Of a stretch of DNA of 64,000 bases, positions 46,243 through 55,252 are shown piece by piece (position 1 is the stretch's first letter; the number at the start of each line of letters is the position of its first letter). A program made the position numbers and the translations under genes. The stretch comes from Thalassomonas viridans (GTDB lineage: Bacteria; Pseudomonadota; Gammaproteobacteria; Enterobacterales; Alteromonadaceae), in NCBI RefSeq assembly GCF_000948985.2, contig NZ_CP059734.1:1054001-1118000 (forward strand), read 5' to 3'. Below the pieces are notes generated by a model. That model was not told the DNA's origin. It saw only the letters and a list, made by a program, of their open reading frames with translations, and made no database searches.

Positions 46243-46307
46243 AACATTTAGAACCGTTCGGCGAGTAGCACTTTTATATAAAACAGTTAATCAGCAGGGG
46301 CAATAAA

Positions 46308-47600
46308 ATGAGTATGATAAAAAGCGATAACTTAAAAAATCAGTAAGAAGTGGCAAAAGGCGGCCTTTTGGACCGGCGAAAATTTTTGCTCAGCGGCGCA
46401 TCATTTCTTTCGGTAGTAGCCGCTTCGTCCATGAGCAACGGGGCCAGTGCCGAAGTTTTTAAATCACACCCCAAACATATGAAAATACCCGGGGTGCCGA
46501 GTGAGGTCTACGGCAAACCGTCTAAATATGAAGGCCATGTCGGCCGCTTGCCTGAGCACATTTACGGCTCATCGATCATAACAATGGCACTTACACCCAT
46601 CGACCAGCTGAACGGCATCATTACCCCGGCAGGTCTGCATTTTGTCGTACACCACAACGGTATTCCCGATATAGAGCCGAGCGATCATGAATTTATGATC
46701 CATGGTTTGGTGGATAAACCGCTTAAGTGGTCGATGGAAGCCCTATTAAATTACCCTATGGTGAGCCAGATCTACTTCCTTGAGTGCGCGGGGAACTCGG
46801 CACCTAATATTATCGCCGACCAGCCGATGGACATGACCTGCGGCGCTATCCACGGGCAAATCTCTGGATCGCTGTGGACAGGTGTGCCGTTAAAATATTT
46901 GCTGGATGAAGCGGGTATCAAGCCCAAAGCCAAGTGGGCCATGTGCGAAGGGGCCGATGCCGGTAACCATGTTCGCAATGTGCCTTTAGAAAAACTATAT
47001 GACGATGCCATTATCGCCCTTTATCAAAATGGTGAGCGCATACGTCCGGATCAGGGCTATCCCATGCGGCTGTTTGTGCCCGGCTATGAAGGCAACATGA
47101 ATGTTAAGTGGCTGCACAGAATGGAAATTTCCGATATTCCCTCACAGAGTAAAGACGAACAGTCGCTGTATGCGGACATCACGGCCGATGAAAGGGTAAA
47201 GCAGTACAGCTTCAATATGGAAGTAAAGTCTGTCATCACCAAACCTTCGGGCCAGCAACAGCTGCCAATGTCCGGCTTCTATGAAATCTCAGGTTTTGCC
47301 TGGTCCGGGCGCGGTAAGGTAAAAGCCGTTGAGGTCTCGGCCGATGGTGGTAAAACCTGGGCCAAGGCTAATTTGGAAGGGCCGATAATGAGTAAGGCGC
47401 TTACCCGCTTTACCGTACCGTGGCAATGGCATGGCCAAAAAGCGATTCTGGTGAGCCGGGCGATAGATGAATTCGGCAATACCCAGCCAACGCGAGCAGA
47501 GTGGGTATCACGCTATGCCCGCTATTCTCACGGTCACAACAATTCGATAAATGCATGGCAGGTTTCAAACGACGGCAAGGTGAGTAATTATTATGTTTAA
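46308..47600 (+). CDS. SoxC-like sulfane dehydrogenase/sulfite-oxidase molybdoenzyme, start region with in-frame stop
   Basis: The main open frame (from GTG 46350) gives 416 residues. It has a Tat signal (DRRKFLLSGASFLSVVAASS) and the sulfite-oxidase fold, with the Mo-ligand Cys in YFLECAGNS near 151 and the C-terminal dimerisation domain (SGFAWSGRGKVKAVEVSADGGKTW). A better start exists at ATG 46308 behind AGGGG, giving MSMIKSDNLKNQ, but a TAA at 46344-46346 interrupts that frame two codons before the GTG. Either translation restarts at GTG or the gene carries an early nonsense mutation. Its partner cytochrome overlaps its last 8 bp. Confidence 0.82.
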
Positions 47601-48171
47601 GTTTAAAGATTATCTGGAGGCCGCAGGTCTATTGCTGGTACTGTCACTACCTGCCGGTGCAGGGGAAGAAATAAAGACAAACAGCGGCGTTAAATTAACC
47701 CAGGCTGAAATCAGGCAATGGTCCATTACCATATACCCGGATGGCCGTAACCTGCCGCAGGGAAGCGGTAATGCCATTGAAGGGGAGAAGCTTTACCAGT
47801 CTAAATGCCTGATGTGCCATGGTCCCTCGGGTGAGCGGGGTGTTGCGCCCCGCCTTGCAGGCAAGTTGGGTTATACCGAATGGAATCCGCACCCGCTGCT
47901 TGCTTTAACGGTAGGGGCCTGGCCCCATACCACGAGTATTTTTGATTACATCCGCAGGGCCATGCCGCACCAGTCGCCAAAGACCTTGACCGACTCAGAA
48001 GTATATTCGTTAACGGCTTATATCTTGAATTTGAATGGCATTATCGATAAAAACGATGAGCTAAACCGTGTAACCCTGCCGCAAATTGAGATGCCGTATA
48101 AGAAAAAATCCTATATTGCCTGGGATGTGGATGAAGGTGGTAAATTAAATGATAGGGAACCGTCCCATTAG
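47593..48171 (+). CDS. SoxD-like class I cytochrome c
   Basis: 192 residues with a signal peptide (about 1-24), one haem c site (KCLMCHG near 74) and a Met ligand candidate in RRAMPHQSP near 124. It accepts electrons from the SoxC-like molybdoenzyme in the periplasm. It overlaps soxC by 8 bp. The other Sox proteins (SoxXA, SoxYZ, SoxB) are not in the window. Confidence 0.85.
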   Translation: MFKFKDYLEAAGLLLVLSLPAGAGEEIKTNSGVKLTQAEIRQWSITIYPDGRNLPQGSGNAIEGEKLYQSKCLMCHGPSGERGVAPRLAGKLGYTEWNPHPLLALTVGAWPHTTSIFDYIRRAMPHQSPKTLTDSEVYSLTAYILNLNGIIDKNDELNRVTLPQIEMPYKKKSYIAWDVDEGGKLNDREPSH

Positions 48172-48464
48172 GGAGGCGAAATAGTCAGGTTTGGTTAATG
48201 AAATGCTGGTTCTGCTCACACGGATCAAGGTTTTAGTGCGAGCAGCAGGTGTTTGTAACCGGGTGCTTGCTAATAACTATCGTTTAGTTAGCCTTTGGAC
48301 TGCAAGAAAAGTCTTAATGTCTGTCGTAGTTGGAAAGTTTCTATGAGTAGTAAGCATAATCAAGGTTTTGACTTTACTCTTTCCCCACAAAATACCACCG
48401 GCCAAGATAGGCCTTATCATTACTGTAACTGATAAGGCCTATTTTTTAGAAAAAGCGTCTTTTG
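48172..48464. other. Convergent intergenic region, soxD-like / rebB
   Basis: 293 bp, no gene seen. A strong hairpin terminator lies at 48408-48447. Confidence 0.5.
48408..48447 (+). terminator. Strong terminator between the SoxCD unit and the reb cluster
   Basis: ATAGGCCTTATCA and TGATAAGGCCTAT (13-bp perfect stem) followed by TTTTT. The T run serves the plus strand; the stem could also stop the minus-strand reb transcripts. Confidence 0.8.
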
Positions 48465-48737
48465 TTAATTTTGTGCTGACGCTTGAAGCATTGTCGCAAT
48501 TGAAATAGCATCGGCTACCGTATCAAGACTGTAAATTTGCATAACCCCCTGTGTGGTAGCTGTTTGTCCTAAAATATTTTGTTGATTTTGTGAATTAACG
48601 GAGTTTTCAAACATTAATCCCGTTGAATGAGCCATGGTTTGATATAACGAACCCATGGCCATTGCCGGTGCTTCACCGACAACTTTGACATTAGACTGTG
48701 TTACTGCATCTGTTATTTGTGAAGATACTGTTGACAT
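48465..48737 (-). CDS. RebB-family R-body protein, paralogue 1
   Basis: 90 residues of the RebB (killing-trait) family, recognisable by QITDAVTQSNVKVVGEAPAMAMGSLYQTMAHSTGLMFENSV. RebB-type proteins polymerise into R-bodies: retractable proteinaceous ribbons first known from Caedibacter, which unroll when pH changes. Last of three near-identical tandem genes; AAGGAAA precedes the start. Confidence 0.88.
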   Translation of the reverse strand: MSTVSSQITDAVTQSNVKVVGEAPAMAMGSLYQTMAHSTGLMFENSVNSQNQQNILGQTATTQGVMQIYSLDTVADAISIATMLQASAQN

Positions 48738-48810
48738 ACATTTTCCTTTTTATTGTATGTGGCGATTAACCGCCGCGTAGATTGAGAAAGTACTTTTTCG
48801 TATTGCTATA

Positions 48811-49083
48811 TTAATTTGCCGCGGATGCTTCAAGCATTTTTGCTATCGAAATAGCATCAGCAACGGTGTCAATACTGTAAATTTGCATTACTCCTTGTGT
48901 GGTAGCAGCCTGAGCAAGAATATTTTGCTGGTTTTGCGAATTAACGGAGTTTTCAAACATTAATCCTGTTGAATGAGCCATGGTTTGATACAACGAGCCC
49001 ATGGCCATCGCTGGTGCTTCACCGACGACTTTGACATTAGACTGTGTTACTGCATCTGTTATTTGTGGAGATACTGTTGACAT
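48811..49083 (-). CDS. RebB-family R-body protein, paralogue 2
   Basis: 90 residues, starting at MSTVSPQ because the other copies start there and AAGGAAAA precedes it; a longer frame adds ten unlikely residues. It differs from paralogue 1 mainly in the C-terminal third (AQAATTQ... AKMLEASAAN). Heteropolymers of several RebB forms are typical for R-bodies. Confidence 0.88.
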   Translation of the reverse strand: MSTVSPQITDAVTQSNVKVVGEAPAMAMGSLYQTMAHSTGLMFENSVNSQNQQNILAQAATTQGVMQIYSIDTVADAISIAKMLEASAAN

Positions 49084-49158
49084 AACATTTTCCTTTTTTA
49101 TTGTGTGTGGCAATTAACCGCCACGTGAGTTGAGAAACTACTTTTTCGCTTAGCTATA

Positions 49159-49431
49159 TTAATTTGCCGCGGATGCTTCAAGCATTTTTGCTATCGAAAT
49201 AGCATCAGCAACGGTGTCAATACTGTAAATTTGCATTACTCCTTGTGTGGTAGCAGATTGAGCAAGAATATTTTGCTGGTTTTGTGAATTAACGGAGTTT
49301 TCAAACATTAATCCTGTTGAATGAGCCATGGTTTGATACAGCGACCCTATGGCCATTGCTGGTGCATCAGCTGTAACTTGAACATTAGACTGCGTAACCG
49401 CGTCGGTAATTTGCGATGAGACTGTTGACAT
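49159..49431 (-). CDS. RebB-family R-body protein, paralogue 3
   Basis: 90 residues, nearly identical to paralogue 2 except near residues 17-30 (QVTADAPAMAIGS). Intergenic spacings of about 75 bp are repeated between the three genes, so they come from tandem duplication. Confidence 0.88.
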   Translation of the reverse strand: MSTVSSQITDAVTQSNVQVTADAPAMAIGSLYQTMAHSTGLMFENSVNSQNQQNILAQSATTQGVMQIYSIDTVADAISIAKMLEASAAN

Positions 49432-49481
49432 AAGGTTTTCCTTTTTTAACGTTAATGATTGTTGTTTACTATTTTATAGGG

Positions 49482-49703
49482 TTAGTTGTTATTTAATATC
49501 CTTGAAAGATTTTGTTTAACAAATTCAAAGCCTTCCTTATTTTTACCTACCGGGATTAACATGCTGTCAATCATCTTTTTCGTGCTTTGTAATCCTTGCT
49601 CAAAGTCATTTTTTTGTTGAGCCGTTGCGCGTTCAAACATTGACGATAAAGGGAAGACTTCGGCGGTCTCTGCCTGTTCGACAGGACTTTTTTTGTCTTT
49701 CAT
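49482..49703 (-). CDS. Small conserved-position protein of the R-body cluster, 73 aa
   Basis: A charged helical protein (FERATAQQKNDFEQGLQSTKKMIDSMLIPVGKNKEGF). No family recognised. Preceded by AAGGAT and placed between the RebB genes and the coiled-coil gene, so it probably belongs to R-body assembly or regulation. Confidence 0.6.
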   Translation of the reverse strand: MKDKKSPVEQAETAEVFPLSSMFERATAQQKNDFEQGLQSTKKMIDSMLIPVGKNKEGFEFVKQNLSRILNNN

Positions 49704-49749
49704 TATTTTTATCCTTGTTTAATTGATGAGTGGTTTAAGCAAACCGTTA

Positions 49750-50031
49750 TTAGCGACTTGTTATCCGGCTGGCTAATTTCCGTTGTTTTAAATTAACTCG
49801 TTGCTCAATTGATCTAAGCCTGGCCTGTGCTGCCGTCTGTAAATCCTGTAATAAGGCCTGATTATCTTTCACCGGATCGCTTAGCGTTTCTTGACCTTGC
49901 ATCATTTGCTGCTTTTCTTGCTCCATTGCCCTCATTGATTCTGCCACCTTTTCTAAAAGTGGACGGATTACTTGCATTGCTTCCGCCACAACTTTATTGG
50001 TTAGTTCCGAGACTAATTCTTCTGAATTCAT
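49750..50031 (-). CDS. Coiled-coil protein of the R-body cluster, 93 aa
   Basis: Almost entirely helical with heptad character (VVAEAMQVIRPLLEKVAESMRAMEQEKQQMM ... QDLQTAAQARLRSIEQRVNLKQRKL). Likely a structural or chaperone component. No family recognised. Confidence 0.6.
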   Translation of the reverse strand: MNSEELVSELTNKVVAEAMQVIRPLLEKVAESMRAMEQEKQQMMQGQETLSDPVKDNQALLQDLQTAAQARLRSIEQRVNLKQRKLASRITSR

Positions 50032-50051
50032 GGTATTTTTCTCTTTGTACT

Positions 50052-51083
50052 CTATTCGTAGTCACCAACGAACTTAGTATCTGTAATTTGAATTCGGTAC
50101 TCTTGATCGTTAATCCATGCTTGATATTGCTGACCCTGCCGCACAGGAGGTTGGAGCTGACCATATTTAGTTGAAGGTTGGTATGGGCCTGCCAAACCAA
50201 CAATATTTCGCAATAATCCTGAAGTAGGCCCTGAAACAGCAACTAAAAACTGTCCCCATGAAGCAAATTCTGCTACCACTAATACGCCCAGTGCAGAACC
50301 AGCTGTAGAGGCAACAGCTGTTATTGAACCCAGACAAGCAATACTTAACACCAGTTTTCTCCAGTTTCGACTAAACCAACTGGGATCACCTGCCACCATA
50401 TTTACGCGATATAACCCGGTCAGTTGTCTTTTGGTGAAAGGTTCACTTGGTTCAACCTTTATCATCTCACCACAATAATGGGCTATAATCCCCGCAGCAT
50501 TAAACTCAAGCGTGCGTTCTAATGCCACGACTTCATCTTCTGTTGTCGCTTCAACATTCACTTCGGTTTTATGTGTGCTGTACAGCACTTCACCAACATT
50601 TGATGCTGTTAAGGTAATATTGAGTTTGATCACATCTGATTTTGGGATCACAACACTAAGCAAATCTGTAGGATCTTTTTGTGTTTGTGCAATATCAGCA
50701 ATAGTAGAAAATGGGAGAAAACGAAGATTACAACGCACATGGCTTTTCTCGTCGGAGAACATAACAATACAAATACCGCGTGCTCTGTCCTGAGGTTCAA
50801 CCAAAAAAGAAAGGTAGCCTTCCTTTTTATATACTTGAACCATTCTCACACTTGGACTAATACCCGTATCCATCGTCTCTAAACAAAAAACAGTATTTAA
50901 ATCATGATGTTCTGGAGCCATACCTGCATATAACTTCGGATTACCGATTGAGTCGTATGATTCTTTTTGTGCGGATAAGTAAAACTGATTTAACATGCTA
51001 TCTAATGTGGGTGCACCTAGTACCAAAGCCTGTTTAGCCGATTCTGCATAAGGCCCATCTGAATTTCGTCTATTACGAGTCAT
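50052..51083 (-). CDS. Unknown 343-aa protein of the R-body cluster with a hydrophobic segment
   Basis: The N-terminal 230 residues are soluble and beta-rich. A Gly/Ala-rich hydrophobic stretch lies at about 245-280 (LVLSIACLGSITAVASTAGSALGVLVVAEF). A short C-terminal beta-rich tail (YQAWINDQEYRIQITDTKFVGDYE) follows. It lies between reb genes on the same strand with gaps of 20 and 33 bp. It could anchor R-bodies or be a membrane-active payload. Not recognised. Confidence 0.55.
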   Translation of the reverse strand: MTRNRRNSDGPYAESAKQALVLGAPTLDSMLNQFYLSAQKESYDSIGNPKLYAGMAPEHHDLNTVFCLETMDTGISPSVRMVQVYKKEGYLSFLVEPQDRARGICIVMFSDEKSHVRCNLRFLPFSTIADIAQTQKDPTDLLSVVIPKSDVIKLNITLTASNVGEVLYSTHKTEVNVEATTEDEVVALERTLEFNAAGIIAHYCGEMIKVEPSEPFTKRQLTGLYRVNMVAGDPSWFSRNWRKLVLSIACLGSITAVASTAGSALGVLVVAEFASWGQFLVAVSGPTSGLLRNIVGLAGPYQPSTKYGQLQPPVRQGQQYQAWINDQEYRIQITDTKFVGDYE

Positions 51084-51116
51084 ATTGTTATTTCCTTTAT
51101 CTATATTTACTGTTTG

Positions 51117-51629
51117 TTAATTTCTACCGAAAAACCGGAAAAACCCTTTTTGTTTATGTAGAGATGTATCTACTGTCCTTGTTTGCTCTGACTCCTCGAC
51201 CCCTGATTCTGGCTGCTTGCCAGGTTGTGTGTTTGCTGTATTTATCACAGCGTTGCTAATACTGTCCTGACCATTAAAGTCATTGACTATTTGAGAAGCA
51301 GCGCTACCAATTGCTGTTGCATAGGCAGGAAGTTGCCCGATGGCACTAGTAATGGTTTCAATGGCCGTTTTCCCTTCTTTTACCGTGAGTTCATTGGTTG
51401 CAAGCTTTGCGGCTTTAGCTAATGCGATGGTCATCATTTGCTCATTGCTTTGAATAAAACTTCTCATATCCTGAACCATCATAGCCGCGGCTTGATCTAC
51501 CATAGGTTTTGCTGTGCCTTGAATCGGCTTAATGTCAGGTTGCAACACTTGTTGATTTATAAACTCCACAGCGTCTTGCGTAGTTTGTATCCCCTGATTC
51601 GGTTGATAATTTTCACTTGCTTCAGACAT
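51117..51629 (-). CDS. RebB-cluster helical protein, 170 aa
   Basis: Helical, Ala/Gln-rich (AVEFINQQVLQPDIKPIQGTAKPMVDQAAAMMVQDMRSFIQSNEQMMTIALAKAAK). The disordered tail ends in a basic/aromatic patch (KQKGFFRFFGRN). It lies between RebB paralogue 4 and the 343-aa gene. Comparable to the accessory Reb proteins in position; homology is not claimed. Confidence 0.55.
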   Translation of the reverse strand: MSEASENYQPNQGIQTTQDAVEFINQQVLQPDIKPIQGTAKPMVDQAAAMMVQDMRSFIQSNEQMMTIALAKAAKLATNELTVKEGKTAIETITSAIGQLPAYATAIGSAASQIVNDFNGQDSISNAVINTANTQPGKQPESGVEESEQTRTVDTSLHKQKGFFRFFGRN

Positions 51630-51643
51630 AAAAAGATTCCCTA

Positions 51644-51865
51644 TTAACCTTTAAGTATTTTTATCGCATCTGCGACTATGGTTGCGTTTAACTGGTTCAA
51701 GTTTTGTTGGTTCGATACACTGTTCTGCATAGATAACCCGTTGGCATGCGTTGTAACTTGGTATAACGAGCCCATAGCCTGAGCAGGAGCTTCCCCCAGC
51801 ACGCTTAAATTTGTTTGGGTAACAGCATCAGTAACTTGCCCATTTACCCCTTGATTTTCTGCCAT
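51644..51865 (-). CDS. RebB-family R-body protein, paralogue 4 (divergent)
   Basis: 73 residues from ATG 51865 (MAENQGVNGQ). It retains QVTDAVTQTNLSVLGEAPAQAMGSLYQVTTHANGLSMQNSV but has a shorter C-terminus (ATIVADAIKILKG). First structural gene of the cluster, about 150 bp from the regulator gene, in the same direction. Confidence 0.85.
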   Translation of the reverse strand: MAENQGVNGQVTDAVTQTNLSVLGEAPAQAMGSLYQVTTHANGLSMQNSVSNQQNLNQLNATIVADAIKILKG

Positions 51866-52012
51866 TGAATACCTCGTATTATTTGTAATTAAAAAATTTA
51901 AATTGCGTGCATTGGCAAATATATTCCCAGTGCTTTCCTTATCCAGGAATAAAGCTAAATAACAAACAATCAAGTTGTTTGAAATCGAACCATGTGCCGT
52001 ACTTTATTGAAA

Positions 52013-52862
52013 CTATTGACTATTTACCTTTGATTTTTGTGATGGTTTCTTTGATATCTGCACTGTTCTTCGGCTTGTTTCACGAAAATTACGAGGGGAT
52101 AAATTAAATTTTTGCTTAAATGCGGTTGAAAAATTGTTGGAGTCTTGATAGCCCACTTTTTCAGATATTTGAAGAATATTAAGGGAGGAGTTCACTAATA
52201 ATTCTGAGGCCATTTGCATACGTTGCTGTCTCAGCCAATCAATTACCGTTCCTCCATAGTAAGTTTTAAAGGCTTTATTCAGTTTATTTCTATTGGTACC
52301 CATTTTGCGGGTCAGGGGGGCAAGCTTAATTTCATTGGCGAGTCTAGGCTTGAGGTAGGCAACTGTTTTTTCAACGAGTACGAAATCGTCATCAATAGCG
52401 GGAAAAGGCTCAATATATGAAGCCTTTGTTACGTCCTTGAAATTTGCTTTTTCACCAAATTTCAAGGATTCCGCATAATTTATCGCTTGTCTAACTCTAT
52501 ACTTTAGTTCTTTCTCTATTAATGGGTAACTTATGTAGTCGAGCATACCCAGGGTAAATAAGTTTTGCTTGTGTTTGGATTCAATATTTATAAGCGCAAT
52601 GAATGGCGGCGGGGTAATCTGATGAATATCAAAATATTTGCTAAGTTCAAATTTAGTAGCTTTTAGTGCTGCTAAATTTTGATTTAATGCGTCAACTATG
52701 ACTAGGTCCGGTGCCGTAATATGGTTATGTTTTTTATCTTTTACTGTCGATCGCTTTTCAAGTTTATAATTGCTTTCTTCTAAAAGAGAAAACTTTTCAA
52801 ATAATCCATTAGAATTAACATCAAGTAATATAATGTGTTTTTTGGCGTTTTTTTGTGTTCAT
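52013..52862 (-). pseudogene. Degenerate-receiver/AraC regulator of the R-body cluster, frameshifted in poly-A
   Basis: The C-terminal AraC HTH region (about 90-165 of the 52546 frame: LAPLTRKMGTNRNKLNKAFK ... ILQISEKVGYQDSNNFSTAFKQKFNLSPRNFRE) is intact. The frame continues upstream of its first ATG and reads as a receiver domain: KKHIILLDVNSNG, then PDLVIVDALNQN (with the phospho-acceptor Asp position), PPPFIALINIES and LDYISYPL, where the conserved Lys is missing. The only sensible start, ATG 52862 (MNTKKTPK), is in another frame. One extra A in the run at 52837-52843, or an equivalent change in the run at 52848-52854, would join them. Candidates are phase variation, transcript slippage, mutation or sequence error. 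Confidence 0.65.
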
Positions 52863-53010
52863 TATGGTTCCATTTAATGAATAGGTAGTTTTTGGGGATG
52901 TCTTTTAATCGAGACAACGCGAAAATATATTTCGCTTTTTTGGAGAGCAGCGTTCCCGTTTGGTAGTTTATTAAACGACCAAACTTATAAGCAGCAAAAA
53001 AGAACACCGC

Positions 53011-53210
53011 TATGAGTCATGATAAAAAGATTGTCAGCATAAATGAAGGATTAGTTTGAGAAGAATTAGGTGAAATAGTCAGGAGCACAGTTGAAAAGAC
53101 ACTCAATGATATGCTGGATGCTGAGGCCGAGCAGCTTTGTAATGCCCAGAAGTCGCGGCGATGGCAGGCACCGCTCAGGAAGCAAAAGATCAACTGCCAT
53201 TCTCCTTGCT
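53011..53210 (+). pseudogene. IS256-family transposase, N-terminal remnant
   Basis: Reads MSHDKKIVSINEGLV, then a TGA, then EELGEIVRSTVEKTLNDMLDAEAEQLCNAQ, matching the start of IS256 (mutator-type) transposases. The rest is absent. It is a relic. Confidence 0.7.
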
Positions 53211-53364
53211 CATAATTACCGTTGCCGGTACAGATAACACTCACTGTATAGTTCCTGCGCGGTCAAATACGATAAACCATCCAAGAAATGTTGTGTCGAA
53301 ACTCAACACTGATACCAGCAAACAGTATTAATAATTGGCTTGTTAAACTTCACTAGAATAGGTT

Positions 53365-53928
53365 TTAGGTAAACCTTTTGCGTATGCTCTCGTAATATTC
53401 TTTGCCCTTTTCCGTGCGGGGAATACAGCCGGCGACACTGCCGTTTGCCAATTCGTAATCACAGTGCATCAACATAATTTCCTTAAGCTTTTGCCGCCCC
53501 CGTTGCACTCTGCTTTTAGCGCCGGATAAAGACAGTCCCAGCTTGTCGGCTATCTCTTGTTGGCCCATGCCTTCCAGTTCGGCATACTCCAGGGGAATAC
53601 GGTACTTATCCGGCAATTCCCGGATTAACGGCCTGATACAGGTGGCAAGTGCATTGTGGTTTTCCTCTACCGGATCTTTTTCTTCTGCCACAACGCTTTC
53701 CGGCAGTTCGTCATAACTTTTTCTGTGCCGGTAGTAGTCCATGATGAGGTTGTGGGTAATACGGTATAACCAGCTTTTGAAACAGCCCCGTACTTTAAGT
53801 TGATGCAGGTTTTCACTGGCTTTGATGTATACCTCCTGCAGGATATCGTCAACACTACTTGGGTCATCCAATTGCTTATCTATGTAGCTTTTAAGCTGCG
53901 TCTTATGAACTTGCCATTCGGAAAGCAT
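53365..53928 (-). CDS. sigZ: SigZ-like extracytoplasmic-function RNA polymerase sigma factor
   Basis: 187 residues. Region 2 at about 20-75 (DDPSSVDDILQEVYIKASENLHQLKVRGCFKSWLYRITHNLIMDYYRHRK) and region 4 at about 105-155 (IRELPDKYRIPLEYAELEGMGQQEIADKLGLSLSGAKSRVQRGRQKLKEIM), with a C-terminal tail containing two Cys (MHCDYELANGSVAGCIPR). No anti-sigma gene is adjacent. It stands between the R-body cluster and galT, so it may serve the former, but no shared promoter could be defined. Confidence 0.88.
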   Translation of the reverse strand: MLSEWQVHKTQLKSYIDKQLDDPSSVDDILQEVYIKASENLHQLKVRGCFKSWLYRITHNLIMDYYRHRKSYDELPESVVAEEKDPVEENHNALATCIRPLIRELPDKYRIPLEYAELEGMGQQEIADKLGLSLSGAKSRVQRGRQKLKEIMLMHCDYELANGSVAGCIPRTEKGKEYYESIRKRFT

Positions 53929-54101
53929 AAGTACCTCTGGGAATTCTAATTAAAGGCTATTTCAAATTATGACGTGACTTCTTTGAAAAGGACGCAAAAA
54001 GGCCGGATTTAATTCCCGGCATATCTGATCCGGTTACACCTTAAACAATTACCGGCAATTAAAGCGACAAGTTGTGTTGATTTAATCTTTAAATAATCAT
54101 A

Positions 54102-54112
54102 TTGTATTATAA
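54102..54112 (-). promoter_or_regulatory. Predicted GntR operator, galT promoter
   Basis: TTGTATTATAA, i.e. TTATAATACAA on the minus strand, 85 bp before galT. Flanking bases also resemble the beta-galactosidase site (ATTTATAATACAAT core). Confidence 0.65.
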
Positions 54113-54197
54113 ATGCTACCATTAATTATCTCAGTGATATTACTCAGTTTTTATTGGTGTTAATGCTCGTGGTAACTAAAAGGCTAAAACATTGTCT

Positions 54198-55250
54198 ATG
54201 TTTACAACACATCAGCAGTTCGATCCCAGTGAGCACCCCCACCGGCGTTTTAACCCGTTAACGGGCGATTGGGTTTTGGTGTCTCCCCACAGATCCAAAC
54301 GCCCCTGGCAAGGTCAGGTGGAAGCAAGTCATGAAAAGCAGGTTGGCGCTTATGACGAAACCTGTTACTTATGTGCCGGCAATATCCGGGCTAACGGTGA
54401 GAAAAATCCGGACTATAAGAAAACCTTTACCTTTAACAACGATTTTTCCGCCTTATCGCCGCACACTCCTGAGGCCGAAAATCCGGACCCGTTATTTCGC
54501 ATGCATACCGAGCAGGGGGAAAACCGGGTAATTTGTTTTTCACCGGATCACAGCAAAACCCTGCCGGAGTTACCCATTGAGGCATTAACCGAGGTGGTGC
54601 GTACCTGGCAAAAGCAAACGGAAGAATTGGGGGAAAAATACCTCTGGGTGCAGGTGTTTGAAAATAAAGGCTCGGTAATGGGCTGCTCCAACCCCCACCC
54701 ACACGGGCAGATTTGGGCGCAGCAGCATTTGCCGAGTCTGGCAGAGAAGAAACTGGGGCACTTTTCAAATTATTATCAGCAAAATGCCAGTTCCATGTTG
54801 CTTGATTATGCCGAACGTGAATGGGTAAATAGAGAGCGACTGGTTTGTTACAATGAAGACTGGCTGGTACTGGTGCCATATTGGGCCGCCTGGCCGTTTG
54901 AAACCCTGCTGTTGCCCCGTTTCCCTATTCAGCGGTTAACGGAGCTAACCCCGGATTTGCAGGAATCCCTGGCGGATATCATTAAAAAAATCACCATTTG
55001 CTACGACAACCTGTTTAACTGCTCTTTTCCTTATTCCATGGGTTGGCACGGTGCGCCTTTTGACAATCAGGAGCATAAAGAATGGGGCCTGCACGCCCAC
55101 TTTTTCCCGCCGCTGCTGCGTTCGGCCAGCATACGTAAATTTATGGTGGGTTATGAAATGCTGGCGGAAGCCCAGCGGGATATTACCCCGGAGCAGGCGG
55201 CGCAGCGGTTACGTTCTTTATCGTCCGTCCATTATAAAGAGCGGCTGTAA
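54198..55250 (+). CDS. galT: Galactose-1-phosphate uridylyltransferase
   Basis: 350 residues from ATG 54198; a TTG at 54192 is the alternative. Leloir enzyme converting galactose 1-phosphate and UDP-glucose into UDP-galactose and glucose 1-phosphate. Zinc/ligand CYLCAGN near 52 and the active-site [14 protein letters not shown] near 155-168, with the uridylylated second His; GWHGAPF and [15 protein letters not shown] later. First gene of galT-galK-sglT-galM; galK starts 2 bp after its stop. No galE in the window. Confidence 0.95.
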   Translation: MFTTHQQFDPSEHPHRRFNPLTGDWVLVSPHRSKRPWQGQVEASHEKQVGAYDETCYLCAGNIRANGEKNPDYKKTFTFNNDFSALSPHTPEAENPDPLFRMHTEQGENRVICFSPDHSKTLPELPIEALTEVVRTWQKQTEELGEKYLWVQVFENKGSVMGCSNPHPHGQIWAQQHLPSLAEKKLGHFSNYYQQNASSMLLDYAEREWVNRERLVCYNEDWLVLVPYWAAWPFETLLLPRFPIQRLTELTPDLQESLADIIKKITICYDNLFNCSFPYSMGWHGAPFDNQEHKEWGLHAHFFPPLLRSASIRKFMVGYEMLAEAQRDITPEQAAQRLRSLSSVHYKERL

Positions 55251-55252
55251 TT

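Noticed and set aside
48465..49431. Three tandem rebB copies as an assembly artefact
   Set aside because: They differ at several residues, especially near residues 17-30 and at the C-terminus, so they are real paralogues.
52780..53007. Separate 75-aa gene
   Set aside because: Its C-terminal part is the out-of-frame start of the receiver/AraC regulator; the upstream part has no recognisable features.
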